7,119 bases of DNA from Bryobacteraceae bacterium (GTDB lineage: Bacteria; Acidobacteriota; Terriglobia; Bryobacterales; Bryobacteraceae), in assembly GCA_025350445.1 (NCBI GenBank), contig JANXXV010000827.1, positions 1 to 7,119 of the forward strand. The letters run 5' to 3'. The notes beneath the pieces are model-generated. The model was not told the origin of the DNA, searched no databases, and was given only the letters and a program-made list of their open reading frames with translations. The position numbers were made by a program, and so were the translations under genes. Positions 1 through 6,172 of this stretch are shown here, one piece after another. Every line of letters starts with the position of its first letter. Position 1 is the stretch's first letter.

Positions 1-235
1 GCACCGTCGTGGAGCCAAACTTCGAGGGCGCCGTCTCGATTCTTACCGGAGCCTCTATGGTCTGCTTGCCACGCGTGATAATCGCCGTGTTGTCCTTTAC
101 TTCGATCTTGTACTCGCCCGGCTTCAATTCGGTCCCGTTAACGACGGAGGGTTCATATACCGTAACCCGGTAAGAGGCGGCGCCGGCGACCGCGACCGCA
201 ACCGTGGCGAATGTGAGTAATACTTTCTTGATCAT
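1..235 (-). CDS. Small exported protein of unknown function (N-terminal part, runs off left edge)
   Basis: About 78 codons are visible; the 3' end lies outside the window. The protein starts MIKKVLLTFATVAVAVAGAA, a clear signal peptide (two lysines, a hydrophobic core of Leu/Val/Ala, small residues at a likely cleavage site near residues 18-20). The mature part begins YRVTVYEPSVVNGTELKPG and alternates hydrophobic and polar residues, suggesting a small beta-rich domain. The ATG at 235 is supported by AAGG at 244-247, 8 bases upstream, and by the signal peptide beginning exactly there. It follows miaA on the same strand after an 87-base gap. It resembles small exported proteins I associate with acidobacteria, but I cannot name a family or function. 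Confidence 0.75.
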   Translation of the reverse strand, partial: MIKKVLLTFATVAVAVAGAASYRVTVYEPSVVNGTELKPGEYKIEVKDNTAIITRGKQTIEAPVRIETAPSKFGSTTV

Positions 236-253
236 CTGGAACACCTTGTGGAA

Positions 254-259
254 AGTCTA
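254..259 (-). promoter_or_regulatory. Candidate -10 element for the small exported gene
   Basis: The minus strand reads TAGACT, four of six bases of the TATAAT consensus. It ends 18 bases before the start codon, which would give a short leader containing the AAGG ribosome site. No convincing -35 box is present 16-18 bases further upstream. The 9-mer AGCTAGACT (254-262) occurs again before the OmpH-like gene at 4315-4323. If real, the small gene has its own promoter in addition to any read-through from miaA. Confidence 0.25.
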
Positions 260-322
260 GCTACCCTTCACACATACATACGGCGCAACATGGAAATTGT
301 TCCGCTCGCCGGCACAAATGCT

Positions 323-1249
323 TTAAGAATTCCGCAGAAAGTTTTGAACGAGACCGTTTGCTGTTTCAATCGTCTTACGAAGGTCGCCAAACCCTTCCAG
401 CCATACAATGCCGGGTTCGCGGCGAAACCAGGTCCGCTGGCGCTTCGCGTATTGGCGCGTGGCGATTTGGGTGGCGGCGGTGGCTTCCTCAGCAGTAAAC
501 CTGCCGCTAATAGCGAGAATGGCCTCGCGGTAGCCGATGGATTCGAACGCTTTCGAACCAGGCCCATAACCCATCTCAATGACCTGCCGCACTTCATCGG
601 CCAGTCCCGCCTCAAACATTTTCATGCAGCGTTGATTTAAGCGTTCCACCAATGCCGCGCGCGGCGGATCGAGACCGAGCTTAAGAATCCGGAAACCAGC
701 TAGTGGTTCGGTACCCTCGGCATGCAACGAACTGATTGGCCTTCGCGCCAGCAGGCAAACCTCCAGCGCCCGGATCAACCTGTTTGTGTCATTTTCGTGA
801 ATACGCGCCGCAGCCGCCGCATCGAAGCGATGCAGCAGCTTATGCAGCGAGCCGGGCCGCCGCATCAGCCGCGCCCGCAAATCGTCGTTGCGGGCAGGTC
901 CGGGAAACAGCCCGTCGAGAAGAGCGCGCAAATAGAATCCGGTGCCGCCCACAACGATAGGCAGCTTGCCCCGCCCGGCGATGTCTTTCACCGCCGCCCG
1001 CGCGAGCCGCGAATAATCTCCGGCGGTGAAGACCTCGTCGGGATTCACGATATCGACTAGATGATGGGGAACGCCGCGCCGCTCAGGCTCAGGAGTCTTC
1101 GCCGTGCCAATGTTCAAATAGCGGTAAAGCTGCAGCGAATCGCAATTTACGATTTCACCATGAAATGTTTCAGCCAGCGCGATTGCCAGATCGCTTTTTC
1201 CCGAACCTGTAGGGCCGGCAACCACGACAAGCGGCGCAAGGGAACTCAC
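323..1249 (-). CDS. miaA: tRNA dimethylallyltransferase (tRNA isopentenyltransferase)
   Basis: MiaA transfers a dimethylallyl group from DMAPP to N6 of adenosine-37 in tRNAs that read codons starting with U, the first step towards ms2i6A; it acts in the cytoplasm. The 308-residue product has the usual family length. It shows the P-loop GPTGSGKS (12-19), the NCDSLQLYR segment with the probable catalytic Asp37, the NIGTAK segment (46-51), GGTGFY (101-106), a DTNRLIRALEV segment (154-164), the FESIGYRE segment (235-242) and TRQYAKRQRTWFR (264-276), all family signatures. The start is GTG at 1249, chosen because the protein then begins a few residues before the first beta strand and P-loop; no ATG, GTG or TTG lies between it and the preceding in-frame stop. 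No Shine-Dalgarno sequence precedes it; a TACACT hexamer ends 6 bases upstream, as in leaderless genes. Confidence 0.97.
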   Translation of the reverse strand: MSSLAPLVVVAGPTGSGKSDLAIALAETFHGEIVNCDSLQLYRYLNIGTAKTPEPERRGVPHHLVDIVNPDEVFTAGDYSRLARAAVKDIAGRGKLPIVVGGTGFYLRALLDGLFPGPARNDDLRARLMRRPGSLHKLLHRFDAAAAARIHENDTNRLIRALEVCLLARRPISSLHAEGTEPLAGFRILKLGLDPPRAALVERLNQRCMKMFEAGLADEVRQVIEMGYGPGSKAFESIGYREAILAISGRFTAEEATAATQIATRQYAKRQRTWFRREPGIVWLEGFGDLRKTIETANGLVQNFLRNS

Positions 1250-1255
1250 CGTATC

Positions 1256-1261
1256 AGTGTA
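1256..1261 (-). promoter_or_regulatory. Candidate -10 element of a leaderless miaA transcript
   Basis: The minus strand reads TACACT, then six bases, then the GTG start of miaA. A -10 hexamer at this distance puts the transcription start at or next to the start codon, the arrangement of leaderless genes. The absence of a Shine-Dalgarno sequence fits. No -35 box is recognisable. The same spacing occurs before the gene at 4892. Confidence 0.3.
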
Positions 1262-1538
1262 GTCGGCTTCAAAAGCGCCACCTGGCTGATGCCCACACCG
1301 CGGGCAACGTCAAACATCCCGTCATCGTCAGGACCGTTGGTTGGGCTGCCGGCAAGGGCAAAAAGCGAAGATTCGCAGCCCGGCTCTTAGATAGTCCCCA
1401 CTCAGCTCAGTATCCAATCGCACGTACTCATGCCAGAAGCGCCAAGTTCATGGTCTCGTTCTAAATAATACCGGATTGGCCTTGGGAAGCAGTCTGGCCA
1501 GCCGAAACCTTGAACCACACAAAAGCCAGGCCGTCGCG

Positions 1539-1555
1539 ATTGCGGGTCACGCAAT
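1539..1555. other. Small perfect inverted repeat (6-bp stem, 5-base loop)
   Basis: ATTGCG, loop GGTCA, CGCAAT. The stem is perfect and can be extended by a G-T pair, but it is followed by only two further T bases, so it is not a good intrinsic terminator. It sits in the gap between the divergent miaA and TPR genes and could be an operator-like site, a remnant or chance. Confidence 0.25.
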
Positions 1556-1568
1556 TTGGATGAGGGGT

Positions 1569-1600
1569 CCGCCATTCCGAATGCTGGTCCAATATGGCGG
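1569..1600. other. Inverted repeat with 7-bp stem and 18-base loop
   Basis: CCGCCAT at 1569-1575 pairs with ATGGCGG at 1594-1600. One mismatch outwards is followed by a further G-C pair. Together with the 1539-1555 hairpin it shows that the gap can form local structure, but no known RNA family is recognisable. Confidence 0.2.
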
Positions 1601-1842
1601 TCTTGGAAGCGACTCCTTAAGTTCGGCGCGTAAACCGCTATCCGCGGAAAGACCTTCTACTATCTCAGGACCCCCATTGCCAATTAGCTTTCACCACATC
1701 TTTACCAGCCGGGCTTCTTTAACGCCTAAGCCAGGCCCGCGACCGCCCCCTAGGACCACAATTGCTGTCTGACATAACACCCGCGAGACGCCGCCTGTCC
1801 AGCATCTCCCGTTCACGGGACCCTCCCCAACCAAACCGGGGG

Positions 1843-1848
1843 TATACT
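1843..1848 (+). promoter_or_regulatory. Candidate -10 element upstream of the TPR gene
   Basis: TATACT matches five of six bases of TATAAT and lies 61 bases before the ATG at 1910. There is no TTGACA-like box at the expected distance; the sequence there is C-rich. It is the best sigma-70-like hexamer in the region before the plus-strand gene series. Confidence 0.35.
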
Positions 1849-1909
1849 GTGGAAAGAGGAGATCGGCCCGACTCCGAGCACTTCAACCCGGACGAACCAG
1901 TCACGCCCC

Positions 1910-3958
1910 ATGAGTTCATTTAAATCATCTTTGTCTGTACTGTGCCTCCTCGCAACCTTTGCGGTGACCATGCCCGCGCAAGCGCAACCCCCAGCTAAGA
2001 AGAGCGATAAGTCCGCGGCCTACTACCATTACTCTCTCGGCCATCTCTACGCCGAACTCGCGGGCGCCTATGCCAACCGGACCGATTACGTAACTAAGGC
2101 AATCGAAAACTATCGTCTTGCCATGAAGGAAGACCCGGCCGCTTCCTTCCTTAGCGAAGAGCTGTCAGACCTCTACATCTCCACTGGAAAGCTGCGCGAG
2201 GCGATGCTCGAAGCGGAAGAGTCGCTCAAGCAGAATCCCAACGATCTGAACGCCCGCCGCATTCTGGGCCGCATCTACACCAGAAAGATTGGCGATTCGC
2301 AGCCGGGCAAGATCGACGAGAACATGCTGAAGCTCGCCATCGAGCAGTATCAGAAGATCACCGAACAGGCGCCCACGGACGCGGACACCTGGCTGATGCT
2401 GGGCCGTTTGCAGAAAATCGCGTCCAACTCCGTGGACGCCGAAAAAGCCTACAAGAAGGTGATCGAGATTGATCCCGACAACGAAGACGCTTTGACCGGA
2501 CTCGCCATGGTGTACGCCGATCTGGGCAACACGAAGGCCGCAACCGAACTATTGCGCCGGGTGGCCGACAAGAGCCCGTCGCTCCGCACCTTGACCGCCT
2601 TGGCCGGTACCTACGAGCAAATGCGCGACTACGCCCTGGCCGCCGAGACGCTGAAGAAGACGCTGGAACTCTCCCCGGGCAACGTGGATGTGAAACGTGC
2701 CTACGCCCAGAACCTGCTGCTCTCGGATCAATACGCCGAGGCGCTGAGGGTTTACCAGGAACTGGTTGCGGAAGATCCGAAAGATATTCAATCGCAACTT
2801 CGTATCTCGCAGATTTATCTGCAGCTCCGTGATTTCCCGAACTCGCGCGCGGCCGTGGAGAAGGCGAAGAATCTGGAGCCGGATAACCTGGAAGTGCGCT
2901 TTCACGAAATCAGCCTGATGGAAGCCGAAGGCAAGTACGTAGACGCCATCGGTGTGCTGAAGGAATTGCTCGTTTCCACCTCGCGGCCAAAGTACGGTCC
3001 TCCGGAGAAGGCGAACCGCGCCAAATTACTGGACCGCCTGGCGCGCCTGTTCCGGTTGAATGAACAACCCCGTGAAGCGGTCGAAACACTTCGTCAGATG
3101 GGAGAACTGGACCCGGATCTTGCAGCCCGCGCCGCGGCGGAGATTATCGAAACCTATCGCCTGGCTAAGGACTTTAAGAAAGCGTCCGAAGAGGCCGACG
3201 CCGCAAACAAGAAGTATCCGACCGATCGTATTGTCCGTATCAGCCGTGCGTCACTGCTGGCCGACATGGGCAAATACGAGGAAGCTGTTGCGGAGACAAA
3301 GAAGCTGCTTGACGGTAAGAACGACCGGGAGACCTACCTGGCGCTGGCGCAGATTTACGACAAGTCGAAGAACTTCACTGAAATGGCGAAGTCCATCGAT
3401 GCGGCCGATAAGCTGTCGGACGCTAAGGAAGACAAGGAAACCATCGCTTTCACGCGCGGCGCAATGTATGAAAAGATGAAAAAGTACGACCTCGCCGAAA
3501 CCGAATTCAAGAAGGTGCTTGAGGCGAATCCGGCCAACGCGTCGGCGTTGAACTACCTGGGCTACATGCTGGCCGACCGCAACGTCCGTCTGCAGGAGGC
3601 GCAGCAGTTGATTAGTAAGGCGCTCGAAGCCGACCCGAACAACGGCGCGTATTTAGACAGCCTGGGTTGGGTCTACTACCGGATGGACAAGCTGGCGGAG
3701 GCCGAGACTACGCTCCGGCACGCCGTGGAACGCTATTCCAAAGACCCCACTGTACACGATCACCTGGGCGACGTTCTCTTCAAGCAAGGGAAGTTGAAAG
3801 AAGCAATCGCCCAGTGGCAATCCTCGCTGAAGGAATTCGATAGTACGCCACCCGCTGAACTGGATGCCGCCGACGTGGCTAAGGTGCAGAAGAAACTCGA
3901 AGGCGCAAGAGTCCGTCTGGCAAAAGAACCAGCCGGCGGCGCAGCTAAGCAGCAATAA
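1910..3958 (+). CDS. Exported tetratricopeptide-repeat (TPR) protein
   Basis: The 682-residue protein begins with a signal peptide with a hydrophobic core at residues 8-20 and an AQA|Q site after residue 25, so it is probably periplasmic or attached to the envelope. Almost the whole mature part is helical TPR repeats, recognisable by A/G/Y/P spacing: for example 176-208 (DAEKAYKKVIEIDPDNEDAL), 273-305, 452-485, 517-548 (YDLAETEFKKVLEANP), 559-592 and 594-640. The C-terminal part, with NYLGYMLADR (548-557), YLDSLGWVYYR (581-591) and HDHLGDVLFKQGKLKEA (616-632), resembles the C-terminus of large exported TPR proteins of Gram-negative bacteria such as Pseudomonas PA4667, encoded next to lolB. 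TPR arrays bind protein partners; the partner is unknown. The mature protein has no cysteine. The start is set by the signal peptide, although no Shine-Dalgarno sequence is visible. groES follows after 24 bases. Confidence 0.93.
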   Translation: MSSFKSSLSVLCLLATFAVTMPAQAQPPAKKSDKSAAYYHYSLGHLYAELAGAYANRTDYVTKAIENYRLAMKEDPAASFLSEELSDLYISTGKLREAMLEAEESLKQNPNDLNARRILGRIYTRKIGDSQPGKIDENMLKLAIEQYQKITEQAPTDADTWLMLGRLQKIASNSVDAEKAYKKVIEIDPDNEDALTGLAMVYADLGNTKAATELLRRVADKSPSLRTLTALAGTYEQMRDYALAAETLKKTLELSPGNVDVKRAYAQNLLLSDQYAEALRVYQELVAEDPKDIQSQLRISQIYLQLRDFPNSRAAVEKAKNLEPDNLEVRFHEISLMEAEGKYVDAIGVLKELLVSTSRPKYGPPEKANRAKLLDRLARLFRLNEQPREAVETLRQMGELDPDLAARAAAEIIETYRLAKDFKKASEEADAANKKYPTDRIVRISRASLLADMGKYEEAVAETKKLLDGKNDRETYLALAQIYDKSKNFTEMAKSIDAADKLSDAKEDKETIAFTRGAMYEKMKKYDLAETEFKKVLEANPANASALNYLGYMLADRNVRLQEAQQLISKALEADPNNGAYLDSLGWVYYRMDKLAEAETTLRHAVERYSKDPTVHDHLGDVLFKQGKLKEAIAQWQSSLKEFDSTPPAELDAADVAKVQKKLEGARVRLAKEPAGGAAKQQ

Positions 3959-3982
3959 CTTAAGACGACAAAGGAAACAACT

Positions 3983-4270
3983 ATGAAAATTCGCCCGTTG
4001 CACGATCGCGTGTTTGTGAAGCGCCTTGAGGAGTCTGAATCGAAGGTGGGCAGCATCATTATTCCCGACTCCGCAAAGGAGAAGCCACAGCAGGCTGACG
4101 TTTTTAGCGTGGGCGACGGCAAGCTGCTGGAATCCGGAGAGCGCGCGTCCATGGACGTGAAAGCCGGCGACCGCATCCTGTTCGGTAAATATTCGGGCGC
4201 CGAGATCAAAGTGGACGGCGAAGAATACCTGATTCTCCGCGAAGATGAAATTTTGGCCGTAATGGAATAA
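3983..4270 (+). CDS. groES: Co-chaperonin GroES (Hsp10)
   Basis: GroES forms a seven-membered lid that closes the GroEL folding chamber in the cytoplasm. The 95-residue length is typical. The N-terminal signature [13 protein letters not shown] (2-14), a mobile loop at about 17-34 containing SIIIPD, the [11 protein letters not shown] roof region (43-53), [18 protein letters not shown] (59-76) and the C-terminal [11 protein letters not shown] (83-93) all fit. AAGGA at 3971-3975 lies 7 bases before the ATG, a good ribosome site. Two oddities stand out. The glycine pair common in the mobile loop reads Gly23-Ser24 here, and the usual EGEVVAVGPG-type strand reads [10 protein letters not shown]. There is also no groEL downstream and no CIRCE inverted repeat upstream, unlike the usual heat-shock operon. 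It is probably co-transcribed with the TPR gene. Confidence 0.97.
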   Translation: MKIRPLHDRVFVKRLEESESKVGSIIIPDSAKEKPQQADVFSVGDGKLLESGERASMDVKAGDRILFGKYSGAEIKVDGEEYLILREDEILAVME

Positions 4271-4317
4271 GCTGTACACCAGCCGCTGCCTCACGGCGTC
4301 CAATCGCTCTGTTAAGC

Positions 4318-4323
4318 TAGACT
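4318..4323 (+). promoter_or_regulatory. Candidate -10 element before the OmpH-like gene
   Basis: TAGACT lies inside AGCTAGACT (4315-4323), the same 9-mer found before the small exported gene at 254-262 on the minus strand. It is 41 bases before the start codon, in the 94-base gap after groES, the widest gap in the plus-strand series. No -35 box is clear. An overlapping alternative is TAAACT at 4323-4328. Confidence 0.25.
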
Positions 4324-4364
4324 AAACTGTAATTTTCACTTAGGAATCAGGAGTCACTGGAACT

Positions 4365-4865
4365 ATGCTTCGAATCAGCTTTTTGTTGCTCGCGTCCCTC
4401 GCCGCCGCTTCCGCTCAAACCAAAGTCGGGATCGTCAACGTGCAGAACGCCATTCTCGACACCGCGGAGATAAAGAAGGCCCAACTGGAGTTGGAGGGGC
4501 GCTACAAGCCACGGCAACAGAAGGTGGAGACACTTCAGCGGGATCTGGCGGACTTGCAGAATAAGCTACAGACCATGGCCGGAAAGCTAACGCCGCAAGC
4601 CGAACAGGAAATGCAGGTCAGCGGCCAGAAGAAACAGCGCGAGCTGCAACGGCTGACCGAAGATCTGCAGGCGGATGTGGACCGGGAGCGGAACGAGATT
4701 CTATCGAAGTCCGGCGCCCGTATGCAGGAAGTGGTAAAGAAACTGGCCGAAGAGAAAGGGCTCGACGTCATCATGGACGTGGCCAGCACCTTGTACTTCA
4801 AGCCCACGATGGAGTTGACCAAGGACGCAGTGACAGCCTACGACAAGGCGTATCCCGCCAAGTAG
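4365..4865 (+). CDS. Exported OmpH/Skp-family coiled-coil protein (probable periplasmic chaperone)
   Basis: Skp/OmpH proteins are periplasmic trimers that hold unfolded outer-membrane proteins in a cage of helical tentacles and hand them to the Bam complex. This 166-residue protein has a signal peptide (1-18, core FLLLASLAAASA, then Q), a short strand KVGIVNVQNAIL (20-31) that matches the family's first body strand, a long charged alpha-helical coiled coil at about 36-130 rich in Gln, Glu, Lys and Arg, and a returning segment EKGLDVIMDVASTLYF (130-145) that completes the body domain. Length and layout are typical. The ATG is preceded by AGGAG at 4349-4353, 11 bases upstream. Skp genes often lie beside bamA and lpxD; here the neighbours are groES and a thiol-redox gene instead, so the exact client range is open. 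Confidence 0.88.
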   Translation: MLRISFLLLASLAAASAQTKVGIVNVQNAILDTAEIKKAQLELEGRYKPRQQKVETLQRDLADLQNKLQTMAGKLTPQAEQEMQVSGQKKQRELQRLTEDLQADVDRERNEILSKSGARMQEVVKKLAEEKGLDVIMDVASTLYFKPTMELTKDAVTAYDKAYPAK

Positions 4866-4879
4866 TTCGGCCGCCGCTG

Positions 4880-4885
4880 TAGAAT
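4880..4885 (+). promoter_or_regulatory. Candidate -10 element for a leaderless transcript
   Basis: TAGAAT matches five of six bases of TATAAT and is followed by six bases and then the ATG at 4892. The purine stretch GGGAG ends only one base before the ATG, too close to act as a normal Shine-Dalgarno site, so a leaderless start is plausible. No -35 box is seen; upstream sequence belongs to the OmpH-like gene. Confidence 0.35.
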
Positions 4886-4891
4886 GGGAGC

Positions 4892-5344
4892 ATGGCAGGT
4901 TACCTGGAAGGTTACGGTGCGGGCGATGAGCGCCGGGAAAAGACCACCCGCTGGATCATCCTCTCCGTCGTGATTCTGGCCATCGTCGTCATCGCCGGTT
5001 ATTTTCAGTTCCGGAATTTCCGCGAAGAGAAACAGATCGGTACGTTCCTGGAACTACTTAAGCGGCAGGATTACAAGGCTGCGTACGCCATGTGGGGTTG
5101 TACTGACTCGCGTCCCTGCCCGCAATACGCCTTTGATAAATTTCTCGAAGATTGGGGGCCGAAGAGCCCGCACTCGAACCTCGCGTCGGCGAAGCTCGCC
5201 AAGACGAAATCTTGCGATACCGGTATCATTCAGTTCATCCAATTCCCAGGGCAGGATGAAGTACAGCTCTGGGTGGAGCGGCGGGATAAGGTGCTTGGAT
5301 TCGCTCCATGGCCGGTTTGCAATCCGCGCATGCAAGTTCCCTGA
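4892..5344 (+). CDS. Single-pass membrane protein of unknown function with four cysteines
   Basis: The 150-residue protein has a charged N-terminus (DERREKTTR, 12-20), one strongly hydrophobic helix at 21-40 (WIILSVVILAIVVIAGYFQF) and a soluble domain from about 45 to 150. That domain opens with the helix TFLELLKRQDYKAAYAMW and resembles small NTF2-like domains in layout, but I cannot assign a family. It contains four cysteines (70, 76, 108, 143), two of them in WGCTDSRPCPQ. If the domain faces the periplasm, these could form disulfides, which would fit the thiol-oxidoreductase gene two genes downstream. The charge balance around the membrane helix does not settle the orientation. It starts 26 bases after the OmpH-like gene, and its TGA overlaps the next gene's ATG by one base (TGATG), so translation is probably coupled. 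Confidence 0.8.
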   Translation: MAGYLEGYGAGDERREKTTRWIILSVVILAIVVIAGYFQFRNFREEKQIGTFLELLKRQDYKAAYAMWGCTDSRPCPQYAFDKFLEDWGPKSPHSNLASAKLAKTKSCDTGIIQFIQFPGQDEVQLWVERRDKVLGFAPWPVCNPRMQVP

Positions 5345-6171
5345 TGATTGCTATGCCCGTTCGTCTATCCCTGGTACTGGTATTCTGCGCGCTCGCCCAA
5401 GCCGAACTGCGCAAGGATATCGAGTATGCGAAGGCTGGCGATGCGTCCCTGACCTTCGACGTCAGCGTGCCGGAAGGACCCGGTCCGTTTCCCACCGCGA
5501 TCCTCGTTCATGGCGGCGGATTTGTGCGCGGCGACAAGCAAATGTACCTGCCGCCTCTGTTCCCCGTCCTGACGAAAGCGAACTTCACCTGGTTCACTAT
5601 CAACTACCGGCTGGCGCCGCAGTATCGATTTCCGGCTGCGACGGACGATGTGGAGCGCGCCATTCAATTCGTGCGGGGTCATGCCAGGCAGTACAAGGTG
5701 GATGTGAACCGCATCGCACTGATTGGCGAATCGGCCGGCGGCCAGATGGCGGCGTTCGTGGGCGCGCAGAATAAGCCGGCGTCGCAGGTGGCCGCGGTGG
5801 TAGTGCTATATGGGGTTCACGATTTTGTGTCCCGCGTGGTGTCGCAGGGAAAGTTACTGGACACCTCGCAGGCTTATCTCGGCGTCAAGGAACTGGATGC
5901 GGAGACGGCGGCGTTACTGATCAAAGCCTCGCCCGTCTCCTATGTAAGAAAGGGCATGCCGCCGTTTCTGTTGATCCACGGCACCAGGGATCAGCAAGTG
6001 CCATATGAACAGTCGGTGGAGATGTGCGCGAAGATGCGCCTGGCGGGCGCCTCCTGTGATTTGTACACCGTGCGGGAAGGCGGCCACGGCATGGGAGGAT
6101 GGGATAGATCTCCCGAATTCCAAGGCTACAAGCTATACATGATCGACTGGTTAAAGAAAATTTTGAACTGA
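5344..6171 (+). CDS. Exported alpha/beta hydrolase, esterase/lipase type
   Basis: The 275-residue product has the parts of a serine hydrolase: oxyanion motif HGGG (56-59) in AILVHGGGFVRGDKQMY, the YRLAPQYRFPAA segment (88-99) typical of the hormone-sensitive-lipase/carboxylesterase group, the nucleophile elbow GESAGG with Ser130, Asp216 in HGTRDQQVP and His248 in GGHGMGGW. It probably cleaves an ester bond of a small substrate outside the cytoplasm; the substrate cannot be told. I chose ATG 5344 because it overlaps the preceding TGA and is followed directly by a signal peptide (core LSLVLVFCALAQA, cleavage near residue 20). A start at 5308 would add 12 polar residues before the signal peptide and overlap the previous gene by 37 bases. 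ATG 5353 is also possible. The stop is one base before the next start. Confidence 0.92.
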   Translation: MIAMPVRLSLVLVFCALAQAELRKDIEYAKAGDASLTFDVSVPEGPGPFPTAILVHGGGFVRGDKQMYLPPLFPVLTKANFTWFTINYRLAPQYRFPAATDDVERAIQFVRGHARQYKVDVNRIALIGESAGGQMAAFVGAQNKPASQVAAVVVLYGVHDFVSRVVSQGKLLDTSQAYLGVKELDAETAALLIKASPVSYVRKGMPPFLLIHGTRDQQVPYEQSVEMCAKMRLAGASCDLYTVREGGHGMGGWDRSPEFQGYKLYMIDWLKKILN

Positions 6172-6172
6172 C

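Larger units (their letters stand above)
1250..1909. other. 660-base intergenic region between divergent miaA and TPR genes, no intact gene
   Basis: No open frame here has a recognisable domain, a ribosome site or convincing codon use. The region should carry the control signals of both divergent units. On the minus strand, two adjacent stretches read like protein in different frames: 39 codons at 1331-1447 (containing WHEYVRLDTELSGDYLRAG) and 46 codons at 1246-1386 (containing DDDGMFDVARG and ending ALLKPTTLIR, its TGA overlapping the miaA GTG by GTGA). Removing one base of the five-A run at 1360-1364 would join them. Further upstream, the frame of miaA contains TAIVVLGGGRG and then several stops. 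This may be an eroded gene or only GC-rich noncoding DNA; I cannot tell which. Confidence 0.5.

Noticed and set aside
248..640. 130-codon plus-strand open frame
   Set aside because: Antisense to the 3' end of miaA and its downstream gap; no motif or signal.
1221..1310. N-terminal extension of miaA containing a CPRCG zinc-ribbon-like motif
   Set aside because: The frame is open back to a TGA but has no ATG, GTG or TTG before the GTG at 1249, and MiaA proteins do not need such an extension.
1476..1772. 98-codon plus-strand open frame in the miaA-TPR gap
   Set aside because: It starts with TTG, has no ribosome site, is rich in Pro, Arg and Ser without any motif, and matches no family I know. 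Open frames of this length are common by chance in GC-rich DNA.
1719..1919. 66-codon minus-strand open frame overlapping the TPR gene start
   Set aside because: Arg/Gly/Ser-rich, no signal peptide or domain, no Shine-Dalgarno sequence, and it overlaps the well-supported TPR start.
3940..3982. CIRCE heat-shock operator before groES
   Set aside because: No TTAGCACTC-N9-GAGTGCTAA-type inverted repeat is present in the 24-base gap or the end of the TPR gene.
4282..4297. Hairpin after groES as an intrinsic terminator
   Set aside because: The stem GCCG/CGGC has only four pairs with an 8-base loop and no T run follows.
3653..4303. 216-codon minus-strand open frame
   Set aside because: It lies antisense to the end of the TPR gene and all of groES, both strongly supported. 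Its composition (Phe, Leu, Cys, His) is that of a shadow frame.
5308..5343. Upstream start for the alpha/beta hydrolase
   Set aside because: It would put 12 polar residues before the signal peptide and overlap the previous gene by 37 bases. The ATG at 5344 overlaps the stop and opens the signal peptide directly.
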